Assembly (NCBI GenBank): GCA_017893485.1
Contig: CM030364.1
Location: 248,671,122 to 248,735,121 of the forward strand
Source: Hemerocallis citrina
Taxonomy: Eukaryota > Streptophyta > Magnoliopsida > Asparagales > Asphodelaceae
Direction: 5' to 3'
DNA length: 64,000 bases
In this document: positions 11,635-22,472 of the stretch, one piece after another
Layout: each line of letters starts with the position of its first letter
Numbering within the stretch: position 1 is the first letter of the stretch
The notes under the pieces: generated by a model
Told to the model about the DNA's origin: nothing
Seen by the model: only the letters and a program-made list of their open reading frames with translations
The model's database searches: none
Translations under genes and position numbers: made by a program

Positions 11635-12051
11635 GTGATCGCGGGATCTAATAAAGATCCCCGTGGTGACGAGGTGGGGCGCCTCCACAAGCAACCGCGC
11701 ATAACAGAATTGGCGGTCGATGTTTTGCGTGTTCAGTCGGATGAGGAATGGTTGGAATCCGTTCGTCTTAAGTCAATGCTAGTTGAGCGGGATTGTGAGT
11801 TATCACTCCTATATTCCAGTCACCTGGCAAGCTTACCACTGCCTTCGAAAGTGACAAAGGACAGCATTAGGGAATGCACCCTACTCAGGGAGATAATTGT
11901 TGATAAGGACTTGGAGCTCTACCGCCTCCAGGAGAGACTTGGTAGGTTGCGGACGACAAGCACTCCGCATGTTGCCGGTTCTAGGGAGCACCAGTTGGCT
12001 GGAACGAAGAAAAGCACCACGACTATTGCGAAGGATTGTGTGACGATATGA
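11635..12051 (+). pseudogene. Antisense coiled-coil ORF of the deleted Gypsy element
   Basis: The frame opens right after a good acceptor (cttactgacag, to 11634) and encodes about 138 residues with a heptad-rich, charged character (for example REIIVDKDLELYRLQERLGR). Position and composition match the coiled-coil antisense ORFs of the intact element at 34117-35064: both lie downstream of pol, opposite to the element's coding strand. Upstream (11300-11634) is intron/UTR-like sequence also similar to the intact copy. Function unknown; it is probably a broken exon rather than a complete gene. Confidence 0.5.
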
Positions 12052-12649
12052 GGAGCTGGGCCGAGTGTCGGGGGAGCTATGCAAACAGCATTGGTGCCCT
12101 TTCACCACCTCGTAGGTGCCCCGAGAGGAGTGTCGGCTTTGTTGAGTCTAACTTTGGTTGGTGGAGAGTCACGCATCTCGTGCGCCGGTCAGCAGTCACA
12201 GTCGCTGGGATCAACATTTGCTGTGCGAGGTGTTGGCTGGGGAAGGAGGTGGTTGTCAGGCATTCTACAAGGAGGCTCGTGTCTCTCAAGAACAATGTTC
12301 CTCGTCCAGTGAGTCGCAGGGATGGCTTGTAAAACGAGTTGTATGGTTGATGTCTCCTTACTTGTAAACATTTGTAGGTACTGTTGAATATGAAATTGTG
12401 GACTTGTGATAATTCTACAACTCTTTTTACGTGCTTAGTCCTTGTTGTCGTGGTTGAGATGTTATCGACGTGTTCTTTGTTGCTAAATAACAGGGTATCA
12501 AATCTGTTGCGTATAGCTTAAAAAACTGTCGATGGTGTAAGACGGAGGTGAATTCCTTTTCAGTCCTGCACCCAGCTAGTTGTAGGGACAATTCTGAAGA
12601 AGAACTGTTTTCCAAACTTGATGTACGGGTCCTCTAATAGATTGTTAGA

Positions 12650-13300
12650 ATCACTTCGAATGGAGAGTTGAACTCCAAGCGTGGCTTTTTACAAGTGTTG
12701 CTAGAGTAACTCCGAATCCATGATTTTGGACCTCTTAATCTGTTGTTGGGGGAATTTAACTAGTTGCAGGAACAGATCGAATGGTGAGTTGAACTCTGAA
12801 TGTGTGTGATTACACGTTGCGAGAGTAACTCTGAACCATGAACATAGATTCCGAACTTATTAGTTTAAGTATTAACAGGTTACGGGAGCAGCTCGAATGG
12901 TAAAGCGCACTCCGAACTCGCTTCTTAGCAAATTGACAGAGTCTTTTTTGAACCATGAACATGGACTCTGAACCGGTCATCGAGGCATTAACAGATTGCA
13001 GGAGCAGATCGAATAGCGAAGTGCACTATGAATTTGCGTGATTACAAATTGTTATAGTCTCTGTCAAGCCATGGGTATGGACTCTAAATCCATCTTACGG
13101 GGAGACTCGCAACGAGTGTTTAGTTCTGCTTAAGTGTATAAGTGTGGCATTCAACTCGCTATTTCAGAGCCTCCAAGGAAGTTCAGCTAGTTGCAGGAAC
13201 AGATTGATCGGTGAGTTGTGTTCTAAACGTGCATGTTTGCACGCTGCAACTCTCGAGTTCTGGATTCCGAACTTGCATTGTAGAAAGCTTGTAACGAGTG
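12650..13300. repeat. Degenerate tandem repeats, about 115-120 bp
   Basis: Phrases such as cgaatggtgagttgaactctg recur at about 12657, 12779, 12892, 13010 and, weakly, 13205, together with gttgcaggaacagatcg and ctctgaaccatgaacatgga. These are decayed tandem copies in the 3' region of the Gypsy element, comparable in position to the 209-bp and 70-bp arrays of the intact copy. The rest of 12052-13876 has no supportable gene. Confidence 0.6.
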
Positions 13301-16224
13301 TTAAGCGCCGTTTTTTTGTATGAGTTGGGCATTTCTAGCTCATTGTTAACTATGCTCAATTGACCAAGATGTAATGAAATAAACTGGCTAATCTTTATTA
13401 AAGAATAAACTAGAGGGGCTGCTCTAATGGCTAGCGCTTATTACATGCTTGGCCGCTTTAGTAATGGCGGCTCTTATTGAAAGAAAAACTAAATGGCTGC
13501 TCTAATGGCTTTCCTTTATTACAAACAATTATAAATTCTACAGAAATTAGGAGAGCGTGTTGCAGACACTCTCGTTGTACTCCATAGGGTGTTGTTCACT
13601 TGAAGTCCCTACTGACACATTCCTGCCCCCCGGGTCTTCAAATTGGTGTGCTGTTAGGCGAACGACTTGGTAGACCTTGTCTGGACTTGTCTGTTTCTGG
13701 AGAACGCCCGCGTTGTCTTGCTTGGAGACAGCGGAATGTTTTGACGGGTCAACGTGCTTAGGCGAGATTGATTGTTTATCATGACTGAGTGGTGCGGCTT
13801 TGGGTGAGGGAGTTAAGTGGACTGTTGGGTTCTGATGAGGATGTAGTTGGAGCTGGGAGGAAGTTATTTGACGACTTCAAAAATTCCCGGCTTGGCTGCC
13901 CTGTGTAGCGGCTTCGAGCTTGCTTACTGGCTTTGCGACACAATGGTCATTTTCCTGTAGTAGTTCTTCAGCATGGAGAGGGAAAACCGAGCCCCCCATT
14001 GTAGCAGTGTAACATGCGCGTGCTGCTTGTTGGCTTCCTACTACTTGCAATACACCTACTGTTGTTGGAAATTTCATTTTCATGTGGAATGCGGAAGCAA
14101 CGGCGTGGAAGGCGGCTAGTCCTGGACGGCCGAATATGGCATTGTATGCGGATTTAACATCGACTAACAGAAAATCTAAAGACTCTGTCCGAGTTGTCGG
14201 TGCTTTCCCTGCTGTTACGTCGAGTGCGACAATTCCCTCGACTTGAACAGGTGCACCCGAGAAGCCATGAAGGGTATAGTTGGCCGGCTTGAGACGATCT
14301 CGAGAGAGCTTCAGTGCATCGAATGCGGCCATAAACAAGATGTTGACAGAACCACCATTGTCCACGAGGATACGTCACACCTCGTGGTTTGCCATGCCTA
14401 GATTGATAACTAGTGCATCACAATGAGACATTTTGATGCCTTCGAGATCTTTGTCAGAGAAGGAGTCTGAGATGCCCGAACCATTCGGGGATGGAGTGTT
14501 ATGAACTAAATTAACCTCTCTTACAAAAGCTTTACGAGAGGAGTTAGAATCTCCCCCCATGGGTCCGACATGGATGGTGTGCAAAATGGCCATTTGTTCT
14601 GAGTCCCTAGATTCAGAGGGTCTTTCAGAACGCCTGTTAGCCCCCCATGGCGGAGGGTTTTCGGTGTTGTTGTTTCGTTGGACAAACTAGGATAGGTGGC
14701 CCCGCTGAATCAAGTCTTCAATTTCTTGTTTGAGGGCTTTGCAATTATCAGTTGTATATCTGTGGTCTTTGTGAAAGGCGCACCATAGGCTTTTGTATCT
14801 TCTCTTGCCGGGCATCTTCATCCTGGGAGGAGGACAGACTATCCCATCTTTCTCTACGGCCATGAAAATGGCAGATGTGCTTGCATTTAGAGGAGTAAAC
14901 TTGTCGAAGCAAGGCGGAGGAGGAGGGCGACGCAGTCTTGCACCGTTTTTCTGAAACTTTTTGGGCATTTCCTCAGTTGGGCTCTTCCGTTTGTTCCCGA
15001 AGAGTGATTCTTTCTTGTCTAGAGGGTTGAGGGGTTCCTCAACTCTAATGTACTTCTCACTCCATTCCAAGAGCTCTGTGAAATCACGAGGCGGCCTCTT
15101 GGCGAGGGATGCTTTTAGCTCTTTGTGCCTGACGTTGTGGCGGAAGGCAACAGCCGCCACTGAGGAGTCTAGAGAGGAAATTGATCTTGCTTCTGCTGTA
15201 AATCGCTTGACAAAGTCTTTTAGCAATTCTCCATCTTTTTGCTTCAGTTCTAGCAAGGAGATACTGATCTTTTCAGTTCTCCGGCTAGTGACGAAGTGTG
15301 CGATGAAGAGTTCTTCAAACTGATCGAAGGAAAATATGGACTCGGATTTCAGACGTGCATACCATTTTCTAGCTGATCCTTTCAGTGTAGCGGGAAATGT
15401 CCGACACATGAGTGCATTGGTGGCGTTATAGACCATCATGAGCATTTTAAAGCTCTCGACATGGTCTGTCGGGTCTGATTCCCCGTCATAAGATTCGAAT
15501 TGAGGAGCCTTGAAACCCCTTGGAATAGGTGCATCGTGTAGCGCTCCGAATTTCTAATATAATATCTTAGAAAATACGTGGCACAATTCCCAGCATCAAC
15601 TTCAATGTAATATTAAACACAGTCCAAAAACACAGATAATTTTTGTTTCAACTTTTATTACAACAATCTTTACAAACACAGCGAAATACAAAACACCTTG
15701 AATTACAAACTTTCTTTTTACAACACTACTTTTACAAATTTTACACAAAAGCTCTATTACATCAATTTATCTCAAAAACTATCTCAAGCATCCAAACCTT
15801 CAAGCTCTAAGCAACAACCTGTAACACATGAGGCTAGAGATAACCCTAACCCCCAAAACTAAAGGGGTCAGCCATAAAGGTGTGAGTGACATAAAACAAG
15901 CAACATAATTAAATCATAAACACTGAGTCATCAACAACATGTATTAACAACAATAATAAATGAATGAGAAATAACAAGTAAGTAAAGCATAAAAACATCA
16001 TGGAATGAAAACAAGTGAAGCTAGACTAAGTGTCAAGTATAGGAAAAACAAAAAAAACACATGCATAAAACCAAGTCAAGGAAATACAATCTCTATATGC
16101 TGACTCTCTAATACGTAGTTGTCGGATTCTATGCATTCTATAGTACATAGGTCCGGTACAAGCCCTTAACGATCTCCACTTTATAGGGATAACCCCTCGT
16201 TATGCAACTAATCCTGCTACGGTG

Positions 16225-16490
16225 ATGGGAAACAAGATCCAGAGTACTCCACGAATAGGCACCACAGCCCTCGACGTGCAAGCATCATGTAAGATAGCTC
16301 AAAAATAATCGGAGAATCATCTCCCAAACCCGTGTACCCCACGAATAGGCTTGCAAGGCGCTCGACGTGCAGATACACCAGGTACATTCCGTGAATAGGC
16401 CTGCCGACCCTCGACACGCGAATGCACCCTGCATGCTCCGTGAATAGGCCTGCAGACCCTCGACACGCGAACACACAAATGTCCTCTCGA
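16225..16490. repeat. Tandem repeat inside the solo LTR, about 50-60 bp
   Basis: Four diverged copies share cgtgaataggcctgc and ccctcgacacgcgaa (about 16250, 16338, 16390 and 16438). Confidence 0.6.
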
Positions 16491-16984
16491 AACATAACAA
16501 CAACAGTCCTGGAACGCATCCATTGGACTAACAAAACATGAGCCTATACTTACGTTTCCCAAGTTCCATCACATCTCCACTAGTGCCTGTCCTTAAGTTA
16601 ATTATTATTAAAACACCAAATCTCCATCTCTAGAGTTAGTGTATCCTGCCGGACTTAAATACTCAACAACAACTAAACCATGACCCCCAGGTCTAACTCA
16701 ACAAACCTCAACTGCCGGTTCACAGGACTCCCACTCAACTCCTAGAAATCTCAACTAGACTAAAATTCACAAATCCATCGTCAAAATGATCATAAGGAGA
16801 AACCTCTCCAATCAACAAAACCCAAATCTTTATGAAATTCCAGAATCCAAATCCAACAATAAAATATCTTGAAAACTTATGTTCTGTAGAAACAATAATA
16901 TTTAGAATAGTAACTTATAGATCCAAAACATTTAAAGAATTAGTCGTTTAAAGAACATCAGAATACCTCAAGAAAATATCAGCA

Positions 16985-17345
16985 ACAGCCGACTGTAAAA
17001 GGGTCATCAGTCGACTGTCCAGAGCGAAAAATCAACATCTTTAAGAAAATGATACTAAGTGTTGACGGTCGACTGTAAAAGACACCAGTCGACTGTCTAG
17101 AGAGAAATCCAACATTTTTAAGAAATAAATTCTAAGTAGTAGCAGTCAACTGTAAAAGGATATAGGTTGACTGTCCAGAGTGAAAAATACAATAACTTCG
17201 AGGAAATAATTCTAAGTTGAATCAGTCGACTGTAAAAGTCATCAGTCAACTGTTCAGAACGAAATTCCAAGAAAACTATTGAAAACAGCAGTCGGGTCGT
17301 GCCAGTCGACTGTAAAGGTCACAACAGTCGACTGTCGACCTACAG
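16985..17345. repeat. Tandem repeat with CAGTCGACTG palindromes, about 75-80 bp
   Basis: About five units each carry two copies of the palindrome CAGTCGACTG (or CAGTCAACTG), followed by taaaag or tccagag and an A-rich stretch. The units lie in the middle of the solo LTR. Confidence 0.65.
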
Positions 17346-19863
17346 ACTGCAGACTTTAGGTTGTGTATATATCAACTGATACGAAGATTTACTTTACAAA
17401 ACGAAATCTATAAAAGTATATTTCTGATATGATCAAATATAACTTATAAAATACACAAAGATCCATAGAAACCAATCAAAACCACTTGAATAGATAAAAT
17501 AACTTTTGATGAACTTCTTCAAATAATCCATGAATGTGTGCATATATCAAAATTAGAGTTTTTAAGAAATCAATCATACATCAAATAACTTTGTTTTATA
17601 TTCCAAACCATATCAATACCAAAATATTCAGATTTAAACTTAGTATTTGAGAAATTCAAATTCGAACAACATCTTTCACAACATCACAAATCCCCATTTT
17701 AGTCATCATAACTCAATCCTCAAAATATGGTCTTTTATTCCATTACTCATTCTCAAATTTCTCAAACTCAATCTCAACTAATCTCAATAGTTGATTCATA
17801 AACAAAACAAATTTATCATCAACATGGTCAAGTTGTTTTCATCCAACTCACTAATAGTCCCAAAAATCTCATCTTTAATTAATTAATGCATAACATCCAT
17901 CAAACTCAATCAAATCAATAATTCAAAAGAAAGGTCAACTCACAATTTATATTAGGTTCTCCAACAAATCTAAAGTCATTCACATGCAAATATCTAGGGT
18001 TCTTCTCAAAGATCCAATTTTTCATCCATCCAACATACATATTTATACCAAACCCTAGCATGCTTTCTAATATATGGAATTCAACATCCAAGATCAATCA
18101 AAATGTTCATATCATTCTCATACAACATACACAAATTAAAGAAAACAAACAAGTCACTCACATACATAAAACAAAGTAACAAACAATTTACATCACTCAC
18201 CTCAAATGAAGAAATCCAATTGAATAAGTAAAACCCTTCGTTGCGAAATCCAAGATCTTCTCTTTCAATCTCCAAGAAAACAAAAATGATAAAACCTTGT
18301 GTTGTGCAGCGTATGACGGCTGCACTCCACCTCCTTTAAATACCCGGAATAGAGGAATTAGGGTTGTGAAATACATTTGCAAAATAATCCTTTAACAATT
18401 ATTACTTTACATATATAAACCCTTCTTAGTTAAAATAAGTTAAATAAATCAAAACCAAATCAAATCCTTTTACCACTGAGTTTTCCAGCAATCCAAAACA
18501 GCCCACAAATAAAGAAAATTCGGTTTTCTTTATTTGTCAAAAGCCCTTCTTTTTGTAATATTTGCAAATACATCATAAAATATTTGTAAAAATCCAAAAA
18601 ATTCAGAAATAATATCTAATAATACATATTATATTTTTCAATAAAAATATCTGACTTTTACTTTCCAGAAAAATATTTGCACAAGATCCAACATAAATTC
18701 CATATTTGCAAAAACACCATATTTGTTTAAATCTTTACCAAATCGACTCTAAATAAAATTTAAATATATTTTAATTTCAATGATAACCATGGAAAGCCCA
18801 AAAATCAGTAAAAACGAATTTTTATTATTTATTTGAGATCAAAACGGCTTTTTACATAAAAGCCCCTCTCTTTCGAGGTATTTATAAAAATAGTTTCTTT
18901 ACTCAGAAAAATTCCAAAATTTAGAATATACTCTATTATAAGTAGAAAAATTTATTAAAAATATAAAATTGAATATTTACACCAAAAATATTTGCACGTG
19001 TTTTACACGTGTAAAAAGATGAATCTTTAAAAAAATATTTATTAAATCTCTAGAAAAATAATTTTAATTCATTTATAAATCTTTAAAATTATATTTAAAA
19101 ATACGGGATACTACACATCGAGAATGGTTCGGCTGAACGGAGGTCGACTAGGGCGGTAGGCCCGGTGGGAGTGGCTCCCCTCATTTCTTATTTGTTCGAG
19201 ACGTTTCTCTACCTCTTGGATTCGGCGGAGGACTTGACCATCCTTCTTTTGGGATTCAATTGAGTCAGTGGATCCTTCATTCTAGGGAAGGCTTTGAACT
19301 TGACTTCCTTAGAGAGCATAGAGAAGGTCACACTTGAATTGATCGAGCTCGGCCCTGGAGATCGGTGCATTCCGATCTCTGTTCTGCCCAGGTTTCCTTT
19401 GATCATCCTGTGTTGGGTTTCCCCTAGCTGGCTGCGCCCTGTGAGAGGAGGATTGTCTTGATACTTGTGTAGAAGGCTGGGCTCTTTGGTTCACTTGATG
19501 TCCTGAACGGGAGGCCTCAGATCGGGCATGCCTCTCATTTAGCTTTATTCGCAGGTCGCCTTCAATTTGGTTGAGATTTTTAGATCCCCGTGGGCCTCGT
19601 GTAGCCATTGAATCAGTCGAGGCATTGTGAACCGAGACGCGGTCGTTGTGAGGATGCTGTTCAGGACAACTCTGTCGAGAGCCCCCCGGCGCCTCTCCAT
19701 TGATAGGAACGTGATTAGGCTCCAGGGGTTGCTGTTGAGGAGAAATTTGATCTTCCCTAGGAGGAACCCGAGTTGGCTGACGAAGAGAGTTGGTACGACG
19801 GCTGGAGCCTGCCCCTCTTAGTTTTGGTGGCATGGAGAAAAGTTTGACTTGTGCAGTGGTTTT

Positions 19864-19881
19864 CCATAGACGGTGCCAATC
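19864..19881 (-). other. Gypsy primer-binding site
   Basis: On the minus strand ATTGGCACCGTCTATGGA follows the LTR end ...GCAACAG. It is the same block as at 54-72 and 26432-26450, with two changes from the intact copy. Confidence 0.65.
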
Positions 19882-20517
19882 TGTTGCTGCTTATTTCGGT
19901 GTGGGAGCAAACAGATAGTGAGTTAATAAATGAAGGACACTACTAAAAGTCAAACCTGTGACCTGGCCGTTATAAACTGTTAGGGCTCCTGAAAATGGAT
20001 TTGGACCGTTGATTAACCTCCTGTAGTCTGAAGTGGACGGTGGATGATGCGGCCGACGGACCTGCAAAAACGTCTGAAACACCGGGGTGTGGCCCCGGCA
20101 ACAGACCCTCCGACGCTCAAGTCAAAACCAGAAAGAGAGAGAGTAAGAGAGTGAAAACTGGTGAACTGTTGATTGCCTGGTGACTGAAGAGGGTTAGAAG
20201 TATTTATAGGCCAGAGATATATTCTAGAAGCCGAATTTGACTGTCAGATCTTTCATGTCTCCCCCCCCCCCCCCCCCCCGTGAAGAGATGAGATATCCCT
20301 GTGAGGGGATAAGAGATTTGACTTCTAGCCATCATAGGCTGGGTGTCTCTCTTAGTGGGCCTAGTCTGTCACTTTTTATGGGCTTGAGAGAAGCACATAT
20401 CTTGGAGTGGGCCCAGGCCTGTAAAATAAGCCTGTGATGGCTAACCTGTCTATGGATACTTTGAGATGCGTGCAGGGATCGTACGGCTCTGATCTCGTGC
20501 GATTTTTACCATCATCA
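19882..20517 (-). repeat. 5' LTR of the deleted Gypsy element
   Basis: On the minus strand it runs from TGATGATGGTAAAAATCG to ...AGCAACA, 636 bp. A TATA box (plus strand tatttata, 20211-20218) lies about 300 bp in. A 20-nt poly(C) run at 20261-20279 is typical of slippage-prone sequence. Confidence 0.68.
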
Positions 20518-21217
20518 AAAATAATAAAACTTTTTTTTGAAAATTCATCTAATAACAACTATATAATAATGCACGATTTTTAAGACGGATATTATTCTAA
20601 TTCAAATTTTGGATGAAGAAAGAGTGGCATTGTTGCCTTCTACTTTTGCTCCCGTTTTTTAAATTTTAAAAAGAAAAAAAAATTAAGAAAAATCCTTAAA
20701 CCGAAAATGATTTAGCATAATATATTTTATAGATAGATGGTACTAATTTATGATTCTCTCTCTGTCTCTCCATCAAAGATTTTTTGTTGGAAAATATGAT
20801 GCTTAATTGATGGTTTTCTGCACCTGCTGGACCTAATGCGATATTTTGGTCAACTCTCACATGGCCCTCCGTTTGGAAACATTAGCAAATAGCGATAACT
20901 CCCACGCCGTAATTTTGTTTTTATTTTGGATTTCATCAATCTGAATGGACAGCCGAATAGCCCCCTAGGAAAGAATCTTTCTTTCCCCGAGTCTCATGTA
21001 CTGAATACCTACAAATAACATTATGCATGTTTATTCTTCCTTCCTGTATTTTACTTCAATATATATGTATGTTGTAAGAAACAGAGAAAGAAAATCTAAG
21101 CAAAACAAATCTACATATCTTATCAATTAATAAACTTTCATATCTTATATTTCCATTCCATATATCTGTCTAATATGTAACTACAATATTTCTGTATCAT
21201 CTCGAATCACATTGCCC
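20518..21217. other. Intergenic DNA and NPF 3' UTR
   Basis: AT-rich, with no open frame of note. A minus-strand AATAAA (plus strand tttatt, 21030-21035) about 185 bp past the NPF stop is a plausible polyadenylation signal. Confidence 0.45.
21030..21035 (-). terminator. Candidate polyadenylation signal of the upstream-positioned NPF gene
   Basis: AATAAA on the minus strand, 183-188 nt downstream of the stop codon at 21218. This is a sequence match only. Confidence 0.4.
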
Positions 21218-22430
21218 TCAAACTTGTGTCTCATTCAAATTCTTCACTTCCTGCAACACAATCTCAGGTGCATCATGCATGCCTTTGTATCTGTACCACT
21301 TAGCACACACCAGAAAATACACGAAATTTGCAGCCCCGATGGTTGCAATTAAAAAATAGAAATAGTCCAACCTCCCCTTATTAAGATCACTATCTAACCA
21401 ATTGTTTTTCCCAACCCCTCCAGTTGTTTTATGGATCACTTGAACTAAAAACCCACTCAGATAGCTAGCCAAGGCACTGCTCAGAAAAAATGAACACCCA
21501 GCCACACTTCTCATATGCTCTGGGAATTGCTTGTAGTAGAACTCAAGTTGTGCGATTATGTTGAAGGCCTCGGCAAACCCTAGAAGCACAAGTTGTGGAA
21601 CCAACCAGAAGGCTGACATTGACGAAATGAAGCTGTGAGACATGTTTCGTCTTTTTTCTTCAATTATGCCAGCGACTATCATGGCTATGATTGAGATGAC
21701 AATTCCGATGCCCATTCTTTGGAGTAATGTGATTCCACCATCTTTGCCGGTGATTCTTTTGAGGAATGGGACGAGGAATCGGTCATAGAATGGGATCCAT
21801 ATTGTGAGGGCGAAGAGGCCGAAGATGGAGAAGGAAGCGGCGGGGACTCTAAAAGTGGTGTTGCCGAGGTGGCGGTTGGATTGGAGGGCTTGGAAGACGA
21901 CGTAGGAAGAGTTTTGGGTGACTGCCATGAAGAATAGGATTCCAGTGGACCAAACGGGTATGATTCTTACTATACATTTGACCTCTTCGACATGTTGGTG
22001 ACTGCATAGGCTCCATGGGTTGATAGGGGTACCATCGGGGTTAAGTTTGTCGGTTGGTGTTATGACTGCAGCCTTGTCCAAGAACCTGAGGACACAAGAT
22101 GAATCCAGTTTGGTTAGAATGATTTCGACTCATCAGAATTAGCTGAGGGCCGGGCTGTTAATTAAAAGAGACTCAAACATTCCTTATCCATCTCAAACCC
22201 TTGATATCTAAGCTCAAATTTGATTTTAACTTAGCCTATTTGTAAATTGTACTTTGCATATCTTTGCCTCTACGGAATCTACATTTTATGTGAGTGTATT
22301 AATTGATGCTAGTTGAGTTACAGAGAGGAAAAGAGAGATGACCGTATGATATAATTAACTTGATGCAGTTCAACTCTTGCTAGTAAGTGTTTCAACTGTC
22401 TAAAATCGGATACGAGGACGTAAATACCTT

Positions 22431-22472
<42 letters not shown>

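Larger units (their letters stand above)
15537..19115. mobile_element. Solo LTR, probably Tekay/Del-type Gypsy, 3.58 kb
   Basis: It starts TGTAGCGCTCCG and ends CGGGATACTACA, with the 5-bp duplication CATCG on both sides (15532-15536 and 19116-19120). Removing the insert plus one TSD restores codon register across the disrupted gag. No primer site, polypurine tract or polyprotein is present, and there are no paired LTRs inside, so it is a single long LTR. The near-inverted TGTAG(C/T)...CCCG ends and kilobase length suit Tekay/Del-type LTRs; that lineage call is inference. Orientation is not determined. Short open frames inside show no family resemblance. Confidence 0.72.
13877..19833 (-). pseudogene. 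Gypsy gag-protease pseudogene
   Basis: The start MPPKLRGAGSSRR at 19833 parallels the intact element's MPPRKVRSKG. The N-terminal basic, proline-rich part (19309-19833) then breaks frame. Gag core residues resume at 15445-14687 (ATLKGSARKWYARLKSESIF, LLELKQKDGELLKDFVKRFT), with the Cys/His block CAFHKDHRYTTDNC near 14760. The protease region (13877-14593) has DNGGSVNIL instead of the intact copy's DNGSSVNIL, preceded by a TGA; another stop follows the Cys/His block. A solo LTR (15537-19115) divides the gag. The frame closes at 13877 and pol does not follow. Confidence 0.75.
11290..20517 (-). mobile_element. Ty3/Gypsy (Tat-like) element, pol deleted, split by a solo LTR
   Basis: Minus-strand order: 5' LTR (20517-19882), primer site, gag (19833 to 14687, interrupted), protease region (to 13877), then no reverse transcriptase, RNase H or integrase. 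The next part, 13300-11290, corresponds to the 3' region of the intact element at 25769-40375: degenerate tandem repeats and a plus-strand (antisense to the element) coiled-coil ORF. A phrase shared with the intact copy, tgcctaat-acggactgg-caccgc, occurs at about 11458-11482. No 3' LTR is recognisable, so the left boundary is only the last point of visible similarity. Confidence 0.7.

Noticed and set aside
16217..16562. Cys-rich repeated open frames on the minus strand
   Set aside because: They arise from the 50-60-bp tandem repeat within the solo LTR and lack any conserved family pattern.
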